From Soonwooa sp. (GTDB lineage Bacteria > Bacteroidota > Bacteroidia > Flavobacteriales > Weeksellaceae), in the NCBI RefSeq assembly GCF_030151385.1, contig NZ_JASLDS010000006.1:1-44163 (forward strand): a stretch of 44,163 nt of DNA, written 5' to 3'. Within the stretch, counting starts at the first letter, position 1; every line of letters begins with the position of its first letter. Of this stretch, positions 8,210 to 16,334 are shown in pieces. The position numbers and the translations under genes were made by a program. The notes beneath the pieces were generated by a model. That model was given only the letters and a program-made list of their open reading frames with translations. It was not told where the DNA came from and did no database searches.

Positions 8210-9229
8210 TTATTTCCTCTTTTTCAAAATTGCCTTTATTTCGTCAGTAATTTCAAAAAGTTTTCCGTGGTAATTATTTCCGAGCAAAATAATCGTCGTT
8301 TTTTCTTTGACATCAGAAACTAAAAGTGCTTCATAGCTTCCTGCACGACCATCGTGCGAATGTTGGATTAGTTTTCCATTTTCATATTTTGCTTCGCCTA
8401 AAGCCGATTGCGTATCTTCTTTATCGAAATGTTGTCCAAGGACAAACACAGATTTTTGATTGACGATTTTGTTATTTTGAAGACACTTTTCCCAATTAAA
8501 TAAATCGGTTGTTGTAACATAAGTTCCACCAGTGATGGGAGGTTCCGGCTTGTCAGCAATTCCATCTTTGTTGAAGCCTTTTGCAATTTTATTTTCGGTG
8601 TTAATTGGTGTCATTATCGCAGTTTCCATTTTACAAGGTTTGAAAATGAATTTTTCTGCGTAGGTTTTAAAATTAAGTCCTGTAATTTTTTCAACGATAA
8701 ACTGTCTCAAAAAGAAATTACTATTGCTGTAGTCGTATTGCGTTCCTGCTTTAAAATCCAGTTTTTCAATATTCTTTAAACCATCAAAAATATCTTGGTC
8801 ATTCTTTATCATTTTAAAATTTGGACTCGGTAAACCGCTGGTATATTGCAAAAGGTTTTTGATGCTTACCTCATTTGCCCAAGCTGGAAAATCTTGTAAA
8901 AATTTAGAAATTTTATCATTGATATTTAGTTTACCTTTTTCCTGTAATTGCATTAAGGCAACAGCGCTAAACTCCTTCGTAATCGAACCTATGTGAAATC
9001 TGTCGTCCGTATTCAGCTTTTTGGATTTAGTAACATCTGTAAAACCAAATGCCGAATTATAAATGATTTTGTTATTCTTTGCAACCAAAACATTTCCGTT
9101 GAAAAATCCTTTGTTGAAAGCATTTTGCATCAACGAGTCGATTTGCTTTACTTGCTTGGATTGCGCAGAAACTGAATAACTAACAATGCTAAGTACAAAA
9201 CTGAAAAGTATTTTTAAAGCTAATTTCAC
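8210..9229 (-). CDS. Exported serine hydrolase, class C beta-lactamase / PBP-like fold
   Basis: 339 residues with a signal peptide (hydrophobic core, cleavage near SVSAQ). The SxxK motif is GSITKEF, the YxN-type motif YSN is in YDYSNSNFF, and the third motif region is HSHDGRAG instead of the usual KTG or HxG. These mark the beta-lactamase class C / D-aminopeptidase superfamily. Most such flavobacterial proteins are peptidases or esterases of unknown substrate, not true beta-lactamases. The start is GTG at 9229; no ATG in frame gives a signal peptide. A short inverted repeat, CTAATT/AATTAG (9234-9249), lies just before the start and could be an operator. Confidence 0.85.
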   Translation of the reverse strand: MKLALKILFSFVLSIVSYSVSAQSKQVKQIDSLMQNAFNKGFFNGNVLVAKNNKIIYNSAFGFTDVTKSKKLNTDDRFHIGSITKEFSAVALMQLQEKGKLNINDKISKFLQDFPAWANEVSIKNLLQYTSGLPSPNFKMIKNDQDIFDGLKNIEKLDFKAGTQYDYSNSNFFLRQFIVEKITGLNFKTYAEKFIFKPCKMETAIMTPINTENKIAKGFNKDGIADKPEPPITGGTYVTTTDLFNWEKCLQNNKIVNQKSVFVLGQHFDKEDTQSALGEAKYENGKLIQHSHDGRAGSYEALLVSDVKEKTTIILLGNNYHGKLFEITDEIKAILKKRK

Positions 9230-9293
9230 GTGACTAATTTTAGAATTAGTAATTTAAAATTGCGTTGCGTTACATGTTTCAATTTAAAAAAAA

Positions 9294-9890
9294 TTACTCA
9301 AACATCCCCGATTTTTCCAAAAGCGCATAAAATTTTCTTCCGTTATTGGAAATTTGATAGGTGATTGCGTTTTGATTTGTATATTCTTGTTTATCCAAAA
9401 GTCCGTAACCTACAAAATCTAAACACAGAACCTCGTACAGAAATCCATTGTCAGCAAAATTATCTTCTGGACGAACACCACGATTGAATTGTCCATAATT
9501 ATCATAGAAAAGCTTCAAATAATTTTCGGTTGGAGGATTTTGATTGGCAGCAATTATCTCTGGTGTTTGGGTTTTAGGTGTTTTTTTGCCAAGGATATGA
9601 CTAAGTTCTCCAAAAGTATAATGTCCAACTTCTTCGTCGATGTAAGGGTTTGTGTTTTCCTCTTTTTTCTTTCTAAAAAATAAAAACCAAACAAACCAGT
9701 AGATACAAGCTACTGTCACAAAATAATAAATCGGCAAACAGAAATTAAGGAAATCTACCGTATAATTGTAAACTTGAGCCACCGAAACATTGATGAATTT
9801 TGCCCAAATTGTTGCAATAGTAAAGATAATTCCCGCCGAAATTACTTTGCTCCAAACGGGATCTTTCCAAGTGTCTTTCATGTTTTTCAT
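9294..9890 (-). CDS. Membrane protein with C-terminal winged-helix-like domain, unknown function
   Basis: 198 residues. A short cytosolic N-terminus (DPVWSKVI) leads into one membrane helix (about residues 17-37), then a second (about 50-72), followed by a Lys-rich stop-transfer segment and a ~120-residue soluble tail. The tail ends in a segment (YGLLDKQEYTN, then YQISNNGRKFYALLEK) resembling the helix-wing part of a winged-helix domain. A membrane-anchored wHTH is unusual. The family is not recognised. An alternative start is the Met at 9881. No obvious partner gene: the flanking genes are a serine hydrolase and a TPR protein. Confidence 0.65.
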   Translation of the reverse strand: MKNMKDTWKDPVWSKVISAGIIFTIATIWAKFINVSVAQVYNYTVDFLNFCLPIYYFVTVACIYWFVWFLFFRKKKEENTNPYIDEEVGHYTFGELSHILGKKTPKTQTPEIIAANQNPPTENYLKLFYDNYGQFNRGVRPEDNFADNGFLYEVLCLDFVGYGLLDKQEYTNQNAITYQISNNGRKFYALLEKSGMFE

Positions 9891-10048
9891 TGGTGTGTGG
9901 CTTCTATTTAATGTCTTTTAAAAGCAATACGAATTTACTAAAATCAAAGCTTTCCGAACTGGGTTCTCATAAAAATTCTAAACCCATCTTAGAAATTATA
10001 TAAATACACAACAAAAATCCACTTGCATCAACAAGCCCCAAACATCCT

Positions 10049-10855
10049 CTACTTCCCTTGTTCCAAATTAATCATGTACCAATTAACCTGATAAGGATAG
10101 CGCTCGTATGGCGAATCACCTTCGTTAAAGGTCAATTTATTATCAAAATTAGACTTTGCAATTTTAGCATTTTCGATGTAAGCTTTGTGGTCTTTATCAA
10201 TTTTAAAATTACTTAAAGCTTTGTAATACTGGGCATCCGAAAAGTTTGGATAAAGTTTCAGCGATTTATCAAAAGCCAGAATCGCTTTTTGGTAGTCTCT
10301 TTTTTCATAGAAAATAATGCCCGTATAAAAATAACAAAGCGGCGAAACATAATCTTCTCCCGCTTGTTTTATGCTTTTCTCAATTTCGCTTTGCATCAAG
10401 GTTAAAGCCCTGTCATATTGGTTTAGTTGCAGATAACATAAGGCTTTGTAAAAATCATAAGAATGATCATTCTGAATGCCATCGCCAAATTCCATTGTCG
10501 CTGCATCCAAATCTCTGAGCGCCGCGCGATAATTTTTAGCAAATATACATTGCAAAAAACCTCTTCTTCCCAGAAACTCTTTGCGATTGTATTTCACCGC
10601 TTTATTATAACTTTCCAGCGCCAACTCGTACTTTCCCGTTTTCCACAAAGGTAAAGCCTTATGATGCCAAAAAATCGCAACAGTCGAATCTTCCTTTATA
10701 CCATTGTTAATGCAATCTTCCCAGCCTTGATCAAGATAATGGAAATTATACGCACACTTTTTTGTGTACTTCTCAATCAGCAAATCTTTATTTGCTTCTT
10801 GTGCAAAATTATTTATGAAAACGCTAACAAAAACAAGCAGTAAAACTCTTATCAT
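10049..10855 (-). CDS. Exported tetratricopeptide repeat protein
   Basis: 268 residues with an N-terminal signal peptide (cleavage near NNFAQ). The body has several TPR units, for example ALPLWKTGKYELALESYNKA, then YDFYKALCYLQLNQYDRAL and ILAFDKSLKLYPNFSDAQYY. TPRs bind proteins or act as scaffolds; no catalytic domain is fused. It has its own -7 box, so it is probably separate from the exported protein gene upstream. Partner unknown. Confidence 0.82.
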   Translation of the reverse strand: MIRVLLLVFVSVFINNFAQEANKDLLIEKYTKKCAYNFHYLDQGWEDCINNGIKEDSTVAIFWHHKALPLWKTGKYELALESYNKAVKYNRKEFLGRRGFLQCIFAKNYRAALRDLDAATMEFGDGIQNDHSYDFYKALCYLQLNQYDRALTLMQSEIEKSIKQAGEDYVSPLCYFYTGIIFYEKRDYQKAILAFDKSLKLYPNFSDAQYYKALSNFKIDKDHKAYIENAKIAKSNFDNKLTFNEGDSPYERYPYQVNWYMINLEQGK

Positions 10856-10877
10856 TTACAAAATCATATTGTTAATT

Positions 10878-10885
10878 CAAAAATA
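10878..10885 (-). promoter_or_regulatory. Promoter -7 box of the TPR gene
   Basis: Minus-strand TATTTTTG, a full TAnnTTTG match, 22 bases before the ATG at 10855. Confidence 0.55.
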
Positions 10886-10916
10886 ATAGAAATTTGCAAA
10901 TCCCGAATAAAAAATT

Positions 10917-11678
10917 TTACTTCCACCAAGTTGCAGCTTCAGTTTTTTTAGCATGCACAGATTCTGGGTCAGTTCTATCAGCAAGATTCAATGCATAAGA
11001 TTTCCATCCCTTACTTGCGTATTTTGTATTTGGCGAAAACTCACCAGCACCTATGTCCAAATCGCCACTCTCCGGAATCCTATAATCACCCCAATTACAC
11101 TTTTTGCTAAGATTAGTTCGGTAACTCGTCCATGTGCCCCTAAAAGTATTATTACTAAAACCGTCTGTCATATAGAGATACGCGTCATAGCTCATCTTCT
11201 TTTTAGAATCCAAGATATAGCCAACCATCATTTCGCCCTGTATCAAACCAGTCGAACTCTGTTTTTTGTCCTCATACAATTTCAACTCACACGTAGCTGT
11301 CCCGCCAATATAATCTGGAAACTCCCTGCTCTTCTCGAGATCAGCTTTTTTAATAGTCAAAGTCCCTTGGAAAAGCCTTATCGTTTCTCTAACTTTAGTT
11401 TTGCCAGTTACAGTGTACTCATATTTATTCTTTTCACTTTTAACAACCGATGAAAAATGAATAAAAAATCTCTGAAAATCATCACCAATAAAGCCAATAG
11501 GTTCTGCTCTTTTTTGCAAGCCTTCACCTTCAATATTAATCATCTTCGCCATCAACACTACCGAAATATCATAATTTTTAATCTCATTGTAAAAATTATT
11601 ATCATCAGTTTGCTGTGCAAAACTCTTTCCAAAAAGCATTAGTAGTAGAACTACAAGAATATGTTTCGATGCAGGCAT
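10917..11678 (-). CDS. Exported protein of unknown function
   Basis: 253 residues with a clear signal peptide (hydrophobic core LVVLLLMLFG, cleavage near SFAQQ). The mature protein is rich in beta-strand-like segments, with a Trp/Tyr-containing part near the end (FRGTWTSYRT, KCNWGDYRIP). I do not recognise a family. It lies upstream of the TPR gene on the same strand with 61 bases between, but that gene has its own promoter box. A ~90-base gap and repeat copy B follow on the start side. Confidence 0.65.
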   Translation of the reverse strand: MPASKHILVVLLLMLFGKSFAQQTDDNNFYNEIKNYDISVVLMAKMINIEGEGLQKRAEPIGFIGDDFQRFFIHFSSVVKSEKNKYEYTVTGKTKVRETIRLFQGTLTIKKADLEKSREFPDYIGGTATCELKLYEDKKQSSTGLIQGEMMVGYILDSKKKMSYDAYLYMTDGFSNNTFRGTWTSYRTNLSKKCNWGDYRIPESGDLDIGAGEFSPNTKYASKGWKSYALNLADRTDPESVHAKKTEAATWWK

Positions 11679-11767
11679 TTATATTAACAATTTATTATTT
11701 TGTTATCTGTTCAAAAACCTAAAAATACCAAATTCAAGAAAAATAGCCAAGCTTGTTTTAATTATTA

Positions 11768-11884
11768 TTTGGGCGGCATTTCGGGCTATTCAGGGGTTCC
11801 GTCTTCAGAAGCCTCAACTTTCCCAAGCTTTTCTTCAGACCGCTCGCTGCGCTCGCGCCCTTACTATCCCGGCCGCAGATACAG
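11768..11884 (+). repeat. Dispersed GGGCGGC repeat, copy B
   Basis: Same element as copies A and C, same orientation. Similarity to copy C extends a little upstream (CTTGTTT, AATTATT). Spurious reading frames cross it on the + strand, but an indel in copy A breaks the frame, so it is not coding. Copies B and C lie about 10 kb apart as direct repeats and bracket the acetyltransferase cluster. Confidence 0.9.
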
Positions 11885-11931
11885 CGCAATAAAATATATT
11901 CCTCATCAAAAGGAAAATTCCCACCAATATT

Positions 11932-12441
11932 CTAAACCAAAAAACTCAACCCCAAAGCCGCCAAATATAATCCCAATCCATAAATAAAATGCGTTTGCAA
12001 ACTTCTTAGTCGTGACAAATTAGGATTCGGAGTTTTGGAAGCGGCGATACCAAATCCAAAAGCAGGTTGCATCAAAAACCAAGGCGCAATCGTGGTGGCA
12101 AGACCAATTGCGATGCAAGGCAAAAAAGTAGGATTCTTAACCCAATCAATTCCGCAGATTAATAGCAACAAAAACGCAAACGAAATTCCAATTGCATAAT
12201 GCGAAATCCAACCAATTGCGCGTTCGCCTTTTATTTTTTCGGATTGAAGAATGTTTTGATGTGCAAAAATTCCATTTTTAAAATTCCCAATCCAACGACC
12301 AACAATGGCAAAATCCAAAGATTGAATATTGAAAACTCGTTTAATGAAAACCGCATACAAATCCATGAAGATTGTTGCGCCAACTCCGATAATGATGGAA
12401 TACATCAGCATTTGAAACAAATTATCCGTATCAAAAACCAT
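11932..12441 (-). CDS. DUF2938-family membrane protein
   Basis: 169 residues with four likely membrane helices: about 10-30, 80-100, 108-128 and 148-167. Features fitting DUF2938 are GVGATIFMDLYAV near the start, a middle loop with GWISHYAIG, and APWFLMQPAFGFGIAAS followed by HFIYGLGLYL. The family's function is unknown. The ATG directly follows the stop of the thioredoxin gene (TAAATG), so the two are translated from one transcript, perhaps linking a redox carrier with a membrane protein. Confidence 0.82.
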   Translation of the reverse strand: MVFDTDNLFQMLMYSIIIGVGATIFMDLYAVFIKRVFNIQSLDFAIVGRWIGNFKNGIFAHQNILQSEKIKGERAIGWISHYAIGISFAFLLLLICGIDWVKNPTFLPCIAIGLATTIAPWFLMQPAFGFGIAASKTPNPNLSRLRSLQTHFIYGLGLYLAALGLSFLV

Positions 12442-12741
12442 TTAAGCCAAAGAATTCAAAGTTTCCAAAAGTTCGGTTTCCGAGATAACGCCAGTTTTTC
12501 GCCAGATTTCGATGTTGTTTTTCAAAACCACAAATGTTGGAATCGAACGAATCCCAAATTTGTTAGCAATTTCAGAATCTGCATCCACATCAATTTGCTT
12601 GATATTCAACCAAAAGTAATTGCGCTCCTGAATTCTGTTAATCACAGGCATCATCATTCTGCACGGCTGACACCATTCTGCATAAAACTGCATTAACACT
12701 AAGTTTTCTTCGTTTTGTGTTTTCATATTTTCCTGATTCAT
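12442..12741 (-). CDS. Thioredoxin-like protein
   Basis: 99 residues from the ATG at 12741; the frame is open to 12825, but a perfect -7 box at 12762-12769 puts transcription start downstream of that longer frame. Active site YAEWCQPCRMM has the redox pair CxxC with a Gln-Pro spacer instead of the usual Gly-Pro. The cis-proline loop is SIPTFVV and the fold pattern IDVDADSEIANKFGI is typical. No signal peptide, so a cytosolic dithiol reductase or thioredoxin-related oxidoreductase. It abuts the DUF2938 gene. Confidence 0.88.
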   Translation of the reverse strand: MNQENMKTQNEENLVLMQFYAEWCQPCRMMMPVINRIQERNYFWLNIKQIDVDADSEIANKFGIRSIPTFVVLKNNIEIWRKTGVISETELLETLNSLA

Positions 12742-12761
12742 AATACTAAGATTTAATATTG

Positions 12762-12769
12762 CAAATCTA
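12762..12769 (-). promoter_or_regulatory. Promoter -7 box of the thioredoxin-DUF2938 pair
   Basis: Minus-strand TAGATTTG fits TAnnTTTG. It lies 20 bases before the ATG at 12741 and decides that start over the longer open frame. Confidence 0.6.
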
Positions 12770-12860
12770 TTTTGAGTTAAGGGATTATTCCCGACACAAA
12801 TCCTTGGAAAAGTTGCACAAATCAAAGATTTTGATAATTATCATTTTTGAATAATTAACT

Positions 12861-13012
12861 CAAAGGCGCAAAATTTTTATTTAAAAGAATGTGAATTAAG
12901 ACGCAAGAAAATCAAAGATTTTCAACGTACTTAGTACTTAATGGAAATTTATCGCAGATAAATCTTGCGCCTTAAAAACGCTTTTAATGTACATAAAACT
13001 GCGCCTTTGCGA
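12861..13012. repeat. Nested inverted-repeat element (CGCAAAGGCGC family), copy 1
   Basis: About 150 bp built from nested inverted repeats. Outer arms are CAAAGGCGCAA and GCGCCTTTGCG. Inner arms are TTAAGACGCAA and TTGCGCCTTAA. Local hairpins are AAAATC-AAA-GATTTT and ATTTATC-GCA-GATAAAT. A second copy lies at 17463. No open frame; MITE-like in layout. Confidence 0.85.
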
Positions 13013-13053
13013 TAAAAACAGTAGTCTATTAGTTGCAGATATTTATTAAGATT

Positions 13054-13659
13054 CTATTTTTCTAAAAATTTAAGAACGAAATCGAGTCTGTCATTAACAC
13101 TCATTTTTGGCACTTCAATCGGCGAATAACCAAATTCAATATACGTTTGCTTCATCATTTCGTGCGTGTGCAAAACCTCCTCCCAGCTTTGTTTTCGTTC
13201 AGAATCCGTTGTATAAATTTCTTTCCAAGGTGGTAAAATAAATACATTTTGGTAAGGACTCTCTCGAACGATTTTAAAATACTCTTCATCAATTTTCAAA
13301 TGCTCCATTTTCATATAACAAATACTGTCGAGATGACCTCTATCAAAGAAAACTGGACTTTTTACATCATTTTTTTTCTGTTCAGAATAACTTTTCAAAG
13401 CGGCTTCCAACATCAGGCTGGCGTATTTTTGTTTATTTTGCCAAGGCAAGGCGTCACCGCCAACTTGAATTTGTTCTTTAATAATGCGTCGTGCATCCTC
13501 AGGAACGATTTTGAAACCATGATGGCTCAAAGCTTCTATCAAACTTGTTTTTCCAACGCTTGGTCCACCAGTCAGGACAAAAAATTGATTGGATTTTGAT
13601 GTGAATTGTCGATTTTGTTTGTTCATATTTTTAAGAAAATTGAGGTTGGTTTTGTTCAT
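13054..13659 (-). CDS. AAA_28-type P-loop ATPase/kinase-like protein
   Basis: 201 residues. Walker A is GGPSVGKTS (about residues 31-39), followed by IEALSHHGFKIVPEDARRII, the pattern of AAA_28 (NadR-kinase-like) P-loop proteins. A Walker-B-like FFDRGHLDSICY and the lid-type RKQSWEEVLH complete the domain. These proteins are often annotated as ATPases; a small-molecule or nucleoside kinase role is possible. An alternative start is Met12 at 13626, which removes a poorly conserved-looking leader. Transcribed divergently from the Crp/Fnr gene, 44 bases apart. Confidence 0.82.
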   Translation of the reverse strand: MNKTNLNFLKNMNKQNRQFTSKSNQFFVLTGGPSVGKTSLIEALSHHGFKIVPEDARRIIKEQIQVGGDALPWQNKQKYASLMLEAALKSYSEQKKNDVKSPVFFDRGHLDSICYMKMEHLKIDEEYFKIVRESPYQNVFILPPWKEIYTTDSERKQSWEEVLHTHEMMKQTYIEFGYSPIEVPKMSVNDRLDFVLKFLEK

Positions 13660-13703
13660 GGGAAAAATAAATATTAAATTTCAGAGGTTTAGTTGCTTGT
13701 ACA

Positions 13704-14282
13704 ATGATTTTAGAAAAATTGCTAAAAGAATTCGAGGTGGATGCCAACGCGTTTACGGCGAAGGAATCGGAATTATTTGATACTTATTTCGAGAAAATAA
13801 AAGTCAAAAGAAATGAATTTTTGGTTCAGGAAGGCGAATTAGAGCGCTATAGTTATTTTATCTACGAAGGAATTGCGCGCTGCTGGACGTTGAATCAAAA
13901 AGGCGAAGAACAGACTTTTTGGTTCTGCAAAGAAGGCAATTTTTCGATGTCAAATATAGCATTTGTTTTGAAAACAAAATCCGATTTTAACGTTCAAGTT
14001 TTGGTCGACAGCCTTGTTTTTCGGATTGATAGAACACAAGTTGAGCAACTTTACAAGGCAATTCCGAAGCTAAAAGATGTCTTGGATAACTTAACTGCAA
14101 TTCTTCTAAACAAAGTCTTAAAAAGAAATATCGACCTCATAAAATACACACCAGAACAGCATTACCTGAAAATGATTCAAGATTACGGAAGCGCAATCAA
14201 CTATATTCCGCTGAAAGATATTGCCTCTTATTTGGGAATTACGCCGCAAGCTTTGAGCCGAATTCGGAAGCGTATTTTTTAA
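13704..14282 (+). CDS. Crp/Fnr family transcriptional regulator
   Basis: 192 residues. An N-terminal cyclic-nucleotide-binding-type beta barrel (VKRNEFLVQEGELERYSYFI, then GIARCWTLNQKGEEQTFWF) is followed by a dimerisation helix and a short C-terminal helix-turn-helix (IPLKDIASYLGITPQALSRI). The typical cAMP-binding Arg-Ser motif is not evident, so the ligand is unknown. It is divergent from the AAA_28 gene and 58 bases upstream of a + strand acetyltransferase, either of which could be a target. Confidence 0.87.
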   Translation: MILEKLLKEFEVDANAFTAKESELFDTYFEKIKVKRNEFLVQEGELERYSYFIYEGIARCWTLNQKGEEQTFWFCKEGNFSMSNIAFVLKTKSDFNVQVLVDSLVFRIDRTQVEQLYKAIPKLKDVLDNLTAILLNKVLKRNIDLIKYTPEQHYLKMIQDYGSAINYIPLKDIASYLGITPQALSRIRKRIF

Positions 14283-14340
14283 CTTAAGTTCAGCGTTTTA
14301 TCAATGAAATTAGAGATTTTTGTCATACAAAATTTGAGTT

Positions 14341-14763
14341 ATGATTAGGAAGATTGAAGCCAAAGATTATCAGGATTTAATACCGATTTGGGAAAGTGCT
14401 GTTCGCAATACCCACGATTTTTTGAAGGAAGAAGATTTCAACTTTTATAAGGAGCAAATTCCGATGTATTTTGATCATGTCAATCTATTTGGCTTTGAAG
14501 AAAACGGAAAATTAATTGGTTTTATGGGCATTGCAGAAGATAACCTCGAAATGCTTTTCATTCACAATGACGCTCGTGGAAAAGGAATTGGCAAGCAATT
14601 GTTAAACTATGGAATCGCAAATTGCGATGTTAAAAAAGTGGATGTTAACGAGCAAAATGCACAAGCTGTCGGGTTTTATGAATACATGGGATTTCAGGTT
14701 TTGAATCGTTCCGAACTCGATGGACAAGGAAAAGCTTATCCAATTTTGCACATGGGATTATAA
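14341..14763 (+). CDS. GNAT N-acetyltransferase, YjaB-like
   Basis: 140 residues, a single GNAT domain. The acetyl-CoA pyrophosphate loop is ARGKGIGKQLLNYG (Q/R-x-x-G-x-G/A type), and the C-terminal region VNEQNAQAVGFYEYMGFQV is typical of motif B. The N-terminus (IWESAVRNTHDFL) and the end (GQGKAYPILHM) closely recall Escherichia coli YjaB. It should transfer an acetyl group from acetyl-CoA to an amine; the substrate is unknown. Co-directional with the Crp/Fnr gene and convergent with the next GNAT gene. Confidence 0.9.
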   Translation: MIRKIEAKDYQDLIPIWESAVRNTHDFLKEEDFNFYKEQIPMYFDHVNLFGFEENGKLIGFMGIAEDNLEMLFIHNDARGKGIGKQLLNYGIANCDVKKVDVNEQNAQAVGFYEYMGFQVLNRSELDGQGKAYPILHMGL

Positions 14764-14778
14764 GGTTTTGATGAAAGT

Positions 14779-15333
14779 TTAAATATAATTTTTCTTCAAC
14801 AAAGCAAAAATCTCTGCATCTACAAAACGTTCTTTTTCAAAGAAATAATCGCGCAAAATTCCTTCGGATTGAAGTTTTACTTTTTCCAAAAGTTTCCTTG
14901 AAGAAATATTCTCAGGGTCGATGAAAGCTTCAATGCGATGGAGTTGTAAAGTTTCAAAACCGAAATTCAAAATACAAGCAATCGCTTCCGTCATCAATCC
15001 TTTTTGCCAAAAATCAGGATGTAATTCGTAGCCGATTTCCGCACGGAAATTCGGTGGTGAAAAATTATGAAAACCGCAAGTGCCAATCAGTTTTTCGGGA
15101 TTGTTTTTAAGACAAATTGCCCAACGAATCGTGTCTTTCTTTTGCCAACGCTCTTGCCAAGTTTTTATTAAATCATCGGCTTCTTCAACGCTTGTAAAAG
15201 TGTACAAATCGTAGTAAATCGTCACTTCATCTTTCGAAAAATAAGAAAACAAAGCCTCGGCATCGCTCACTTTTAATTCTCTTAAAACTAAGCGTTCGGT
15301 GGTTAAAATCGGAAAAGTTTCAATATTAATCAT
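14779..15333 (-). CDS. GNAT N-acetyltransferase, RimJ/RimL-like
   Basis: 184 residues from the ATG at 15333; a TTG nine bases further up is also in frame but overlaps the stop of the AraC gene. Typical RimJ/RimL features are LTTERLVLRELKVSDAEALF at the start, IGTCGFHNF in the middle, IGYELHPDFWQKGLMTEA (CoA loop) and HRIEAFIDPENISSRKLLEK. Members acetylate ribosomal protein N-termini, spermidine or antibiotics. Five bases separate it from the AraC-type gene upstream, so the two form an operon. Confidence 0.88.
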   Translation of the reverse strand: MINIETFPILTTERLVLRELKVSDAEALFSYFSKDEVTIYYDLYTFTSVEEADDLIKTWQERWQKKDTIRWAICLKNNPEKLIGTCGFHNFSPPNFRAEIGYELHPDFWQKGLMTEAIACILNFGFETLQLHRIEAFIDPENISSRKLLEKVKLQSEGILRDYFFEKERFVDAEIFALLKKNYI

Positions 15334-15338
15334 TTTTA

Positions 15339-16289
15339 TCAATGTTTATGATTTTTACGAAACTGTAAGGGCGTCAGTCCTGTTTGTTTTTTGAAGAATC
15401 GATTAAAATACGAATCGTCCGTAAAATTCAACTCCGAAGCAATCATCGAAACCGTGTCATTGGTCTGTAACAAACGCGATTTTGCCTCTTGTAACAATTG
15501 TTTTTGGATAAAATGACTCGCTGGCAAACCCGAAACTTCCTTCACCAAATCGTTGAGGTGATTGGGATGCACATGCAACAAATCGGCGTAATCGCTCACC
15601 TGCCTTTTTTCAATAAAATATTGATTCACCAGCAATTGAAACTGCGATGCCAACTGGTCTTTTCGGGACAAAGAAAAGTTTTCGTGAGCCGCTTTTTTGT
15701 TGTAAATTCTTTCAGCTTCCAATAAAATTACATTCAAAAACATTCGCGTTAGCAAATCGTCATTGAAAGTGGTTTTCTGACATTTTTCGCTATTTAATTT
15801 CCAAAAAAGATGCGTCATCATGCCTGTTTCACGCTCGGAAAGCTCTATAAAAGGCTCTTTGTCCAAATCAAAAAATGGAAATTGATTCAACTTGATTTGA
15901 TGTTTAATGCAAAGCAAAAAATAGTCCGCATCGAACATGCAGTAAATACCCTTCACATCGTCGCTCCAACGTTCCACCGCATGAATTTGATTTTCGCCAA
16001 CAAAGTACATAGTTTGCGGTCCGAACTTATATTTTCGATGTCCGATACTTTCCTCAATTTGTCCTTCCGTCAACAAAACAATGCTGTAAAACTTACGTCG
16101 AGTTTGCTTCCCTGCCGTGTCTTTTTGCTGTTTTTTGAGGTCTTCAAGTGTTGCGATTTCCAAAAATCCACTTCCATGTTCGTACGAAATCGCATTGCAT
16201 TCTACGCAAAAACTTTCAGGTGCATCGTGCAAATAAAAGTCCTTGAAATCCTGCTCGTTACGTAATTCTTTAATGTCGGATTTTTTCAT
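15339..16289 (-). CDS. AraC family transcriptional regulator
   Basis: 316 residues. The N-terminal part has a cupin-like ligand domain (GHRKYKFGPQTMYFVGENQI). The C-terminal ~100 residues carry the double helix-turn-helix: YADLLHVHPNHLNDLVKEVS and VSMIASELNFTDDSYFNRFF, ending FKKQTGLTPLQFRK. It is immediately upstream of the RimJ/RimL-like acetyltransferase and probably controls it, possibly also the wider cluster. Ligand unknown. Confidence 0.88.
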   Translation of the reverse strand: MKKSDIKELRNEQDFKDFYLHDAPESFCVECNAISYEHGSGFLEIATLEDLKKQQKDTAGKQTRRKFYSIVLLTEGQIEESIGHRKYKFGPQTMYFVGENQIHAVERWSDDVKGIYCMFDADYFLLCIKHQIKLNQFPFFDLDKEPFIELSERETGMMTHLFWKLNSEKCQKTTFNDDLLTRMFLNVILLEAERIYNKKAAHENFSLSRKDQLASQFQLLVNQYFIEKRQVSDYADLLHVHPNHLNDLVKEVSGLPASHFIQKQLLQEAKSRLLQTNDTVSMIASELNFTDDSYFNRFFKKQTGLTPLQFRKNHKH

Positions 16290-16334
16290 TTGAAGTTGAT
16301 TTTTGGGTTCTCAATACAATTCTCAAATTACATT

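Noticed and set aside
8210..9229. True beta-lactamase
   Set aside because: Only the SxxK and YxN motifs fit; the third motif is atypical and most such exported proteins are peptidases or esterases.
11700..11987. + strand open frame of 95 codons over repeat copy B
   Set aside because: It reads through the non-coding repeat; copy A has an indel that breaks the same frame, and copy C encodes a differing peptide.
12744..12825. Longer N-terminus for the thioredoxin-like protein
   Set aside because: The promoter -7 box lies inside this extension, and the added residues do not resemble a thioredoxin or a signal peptide.
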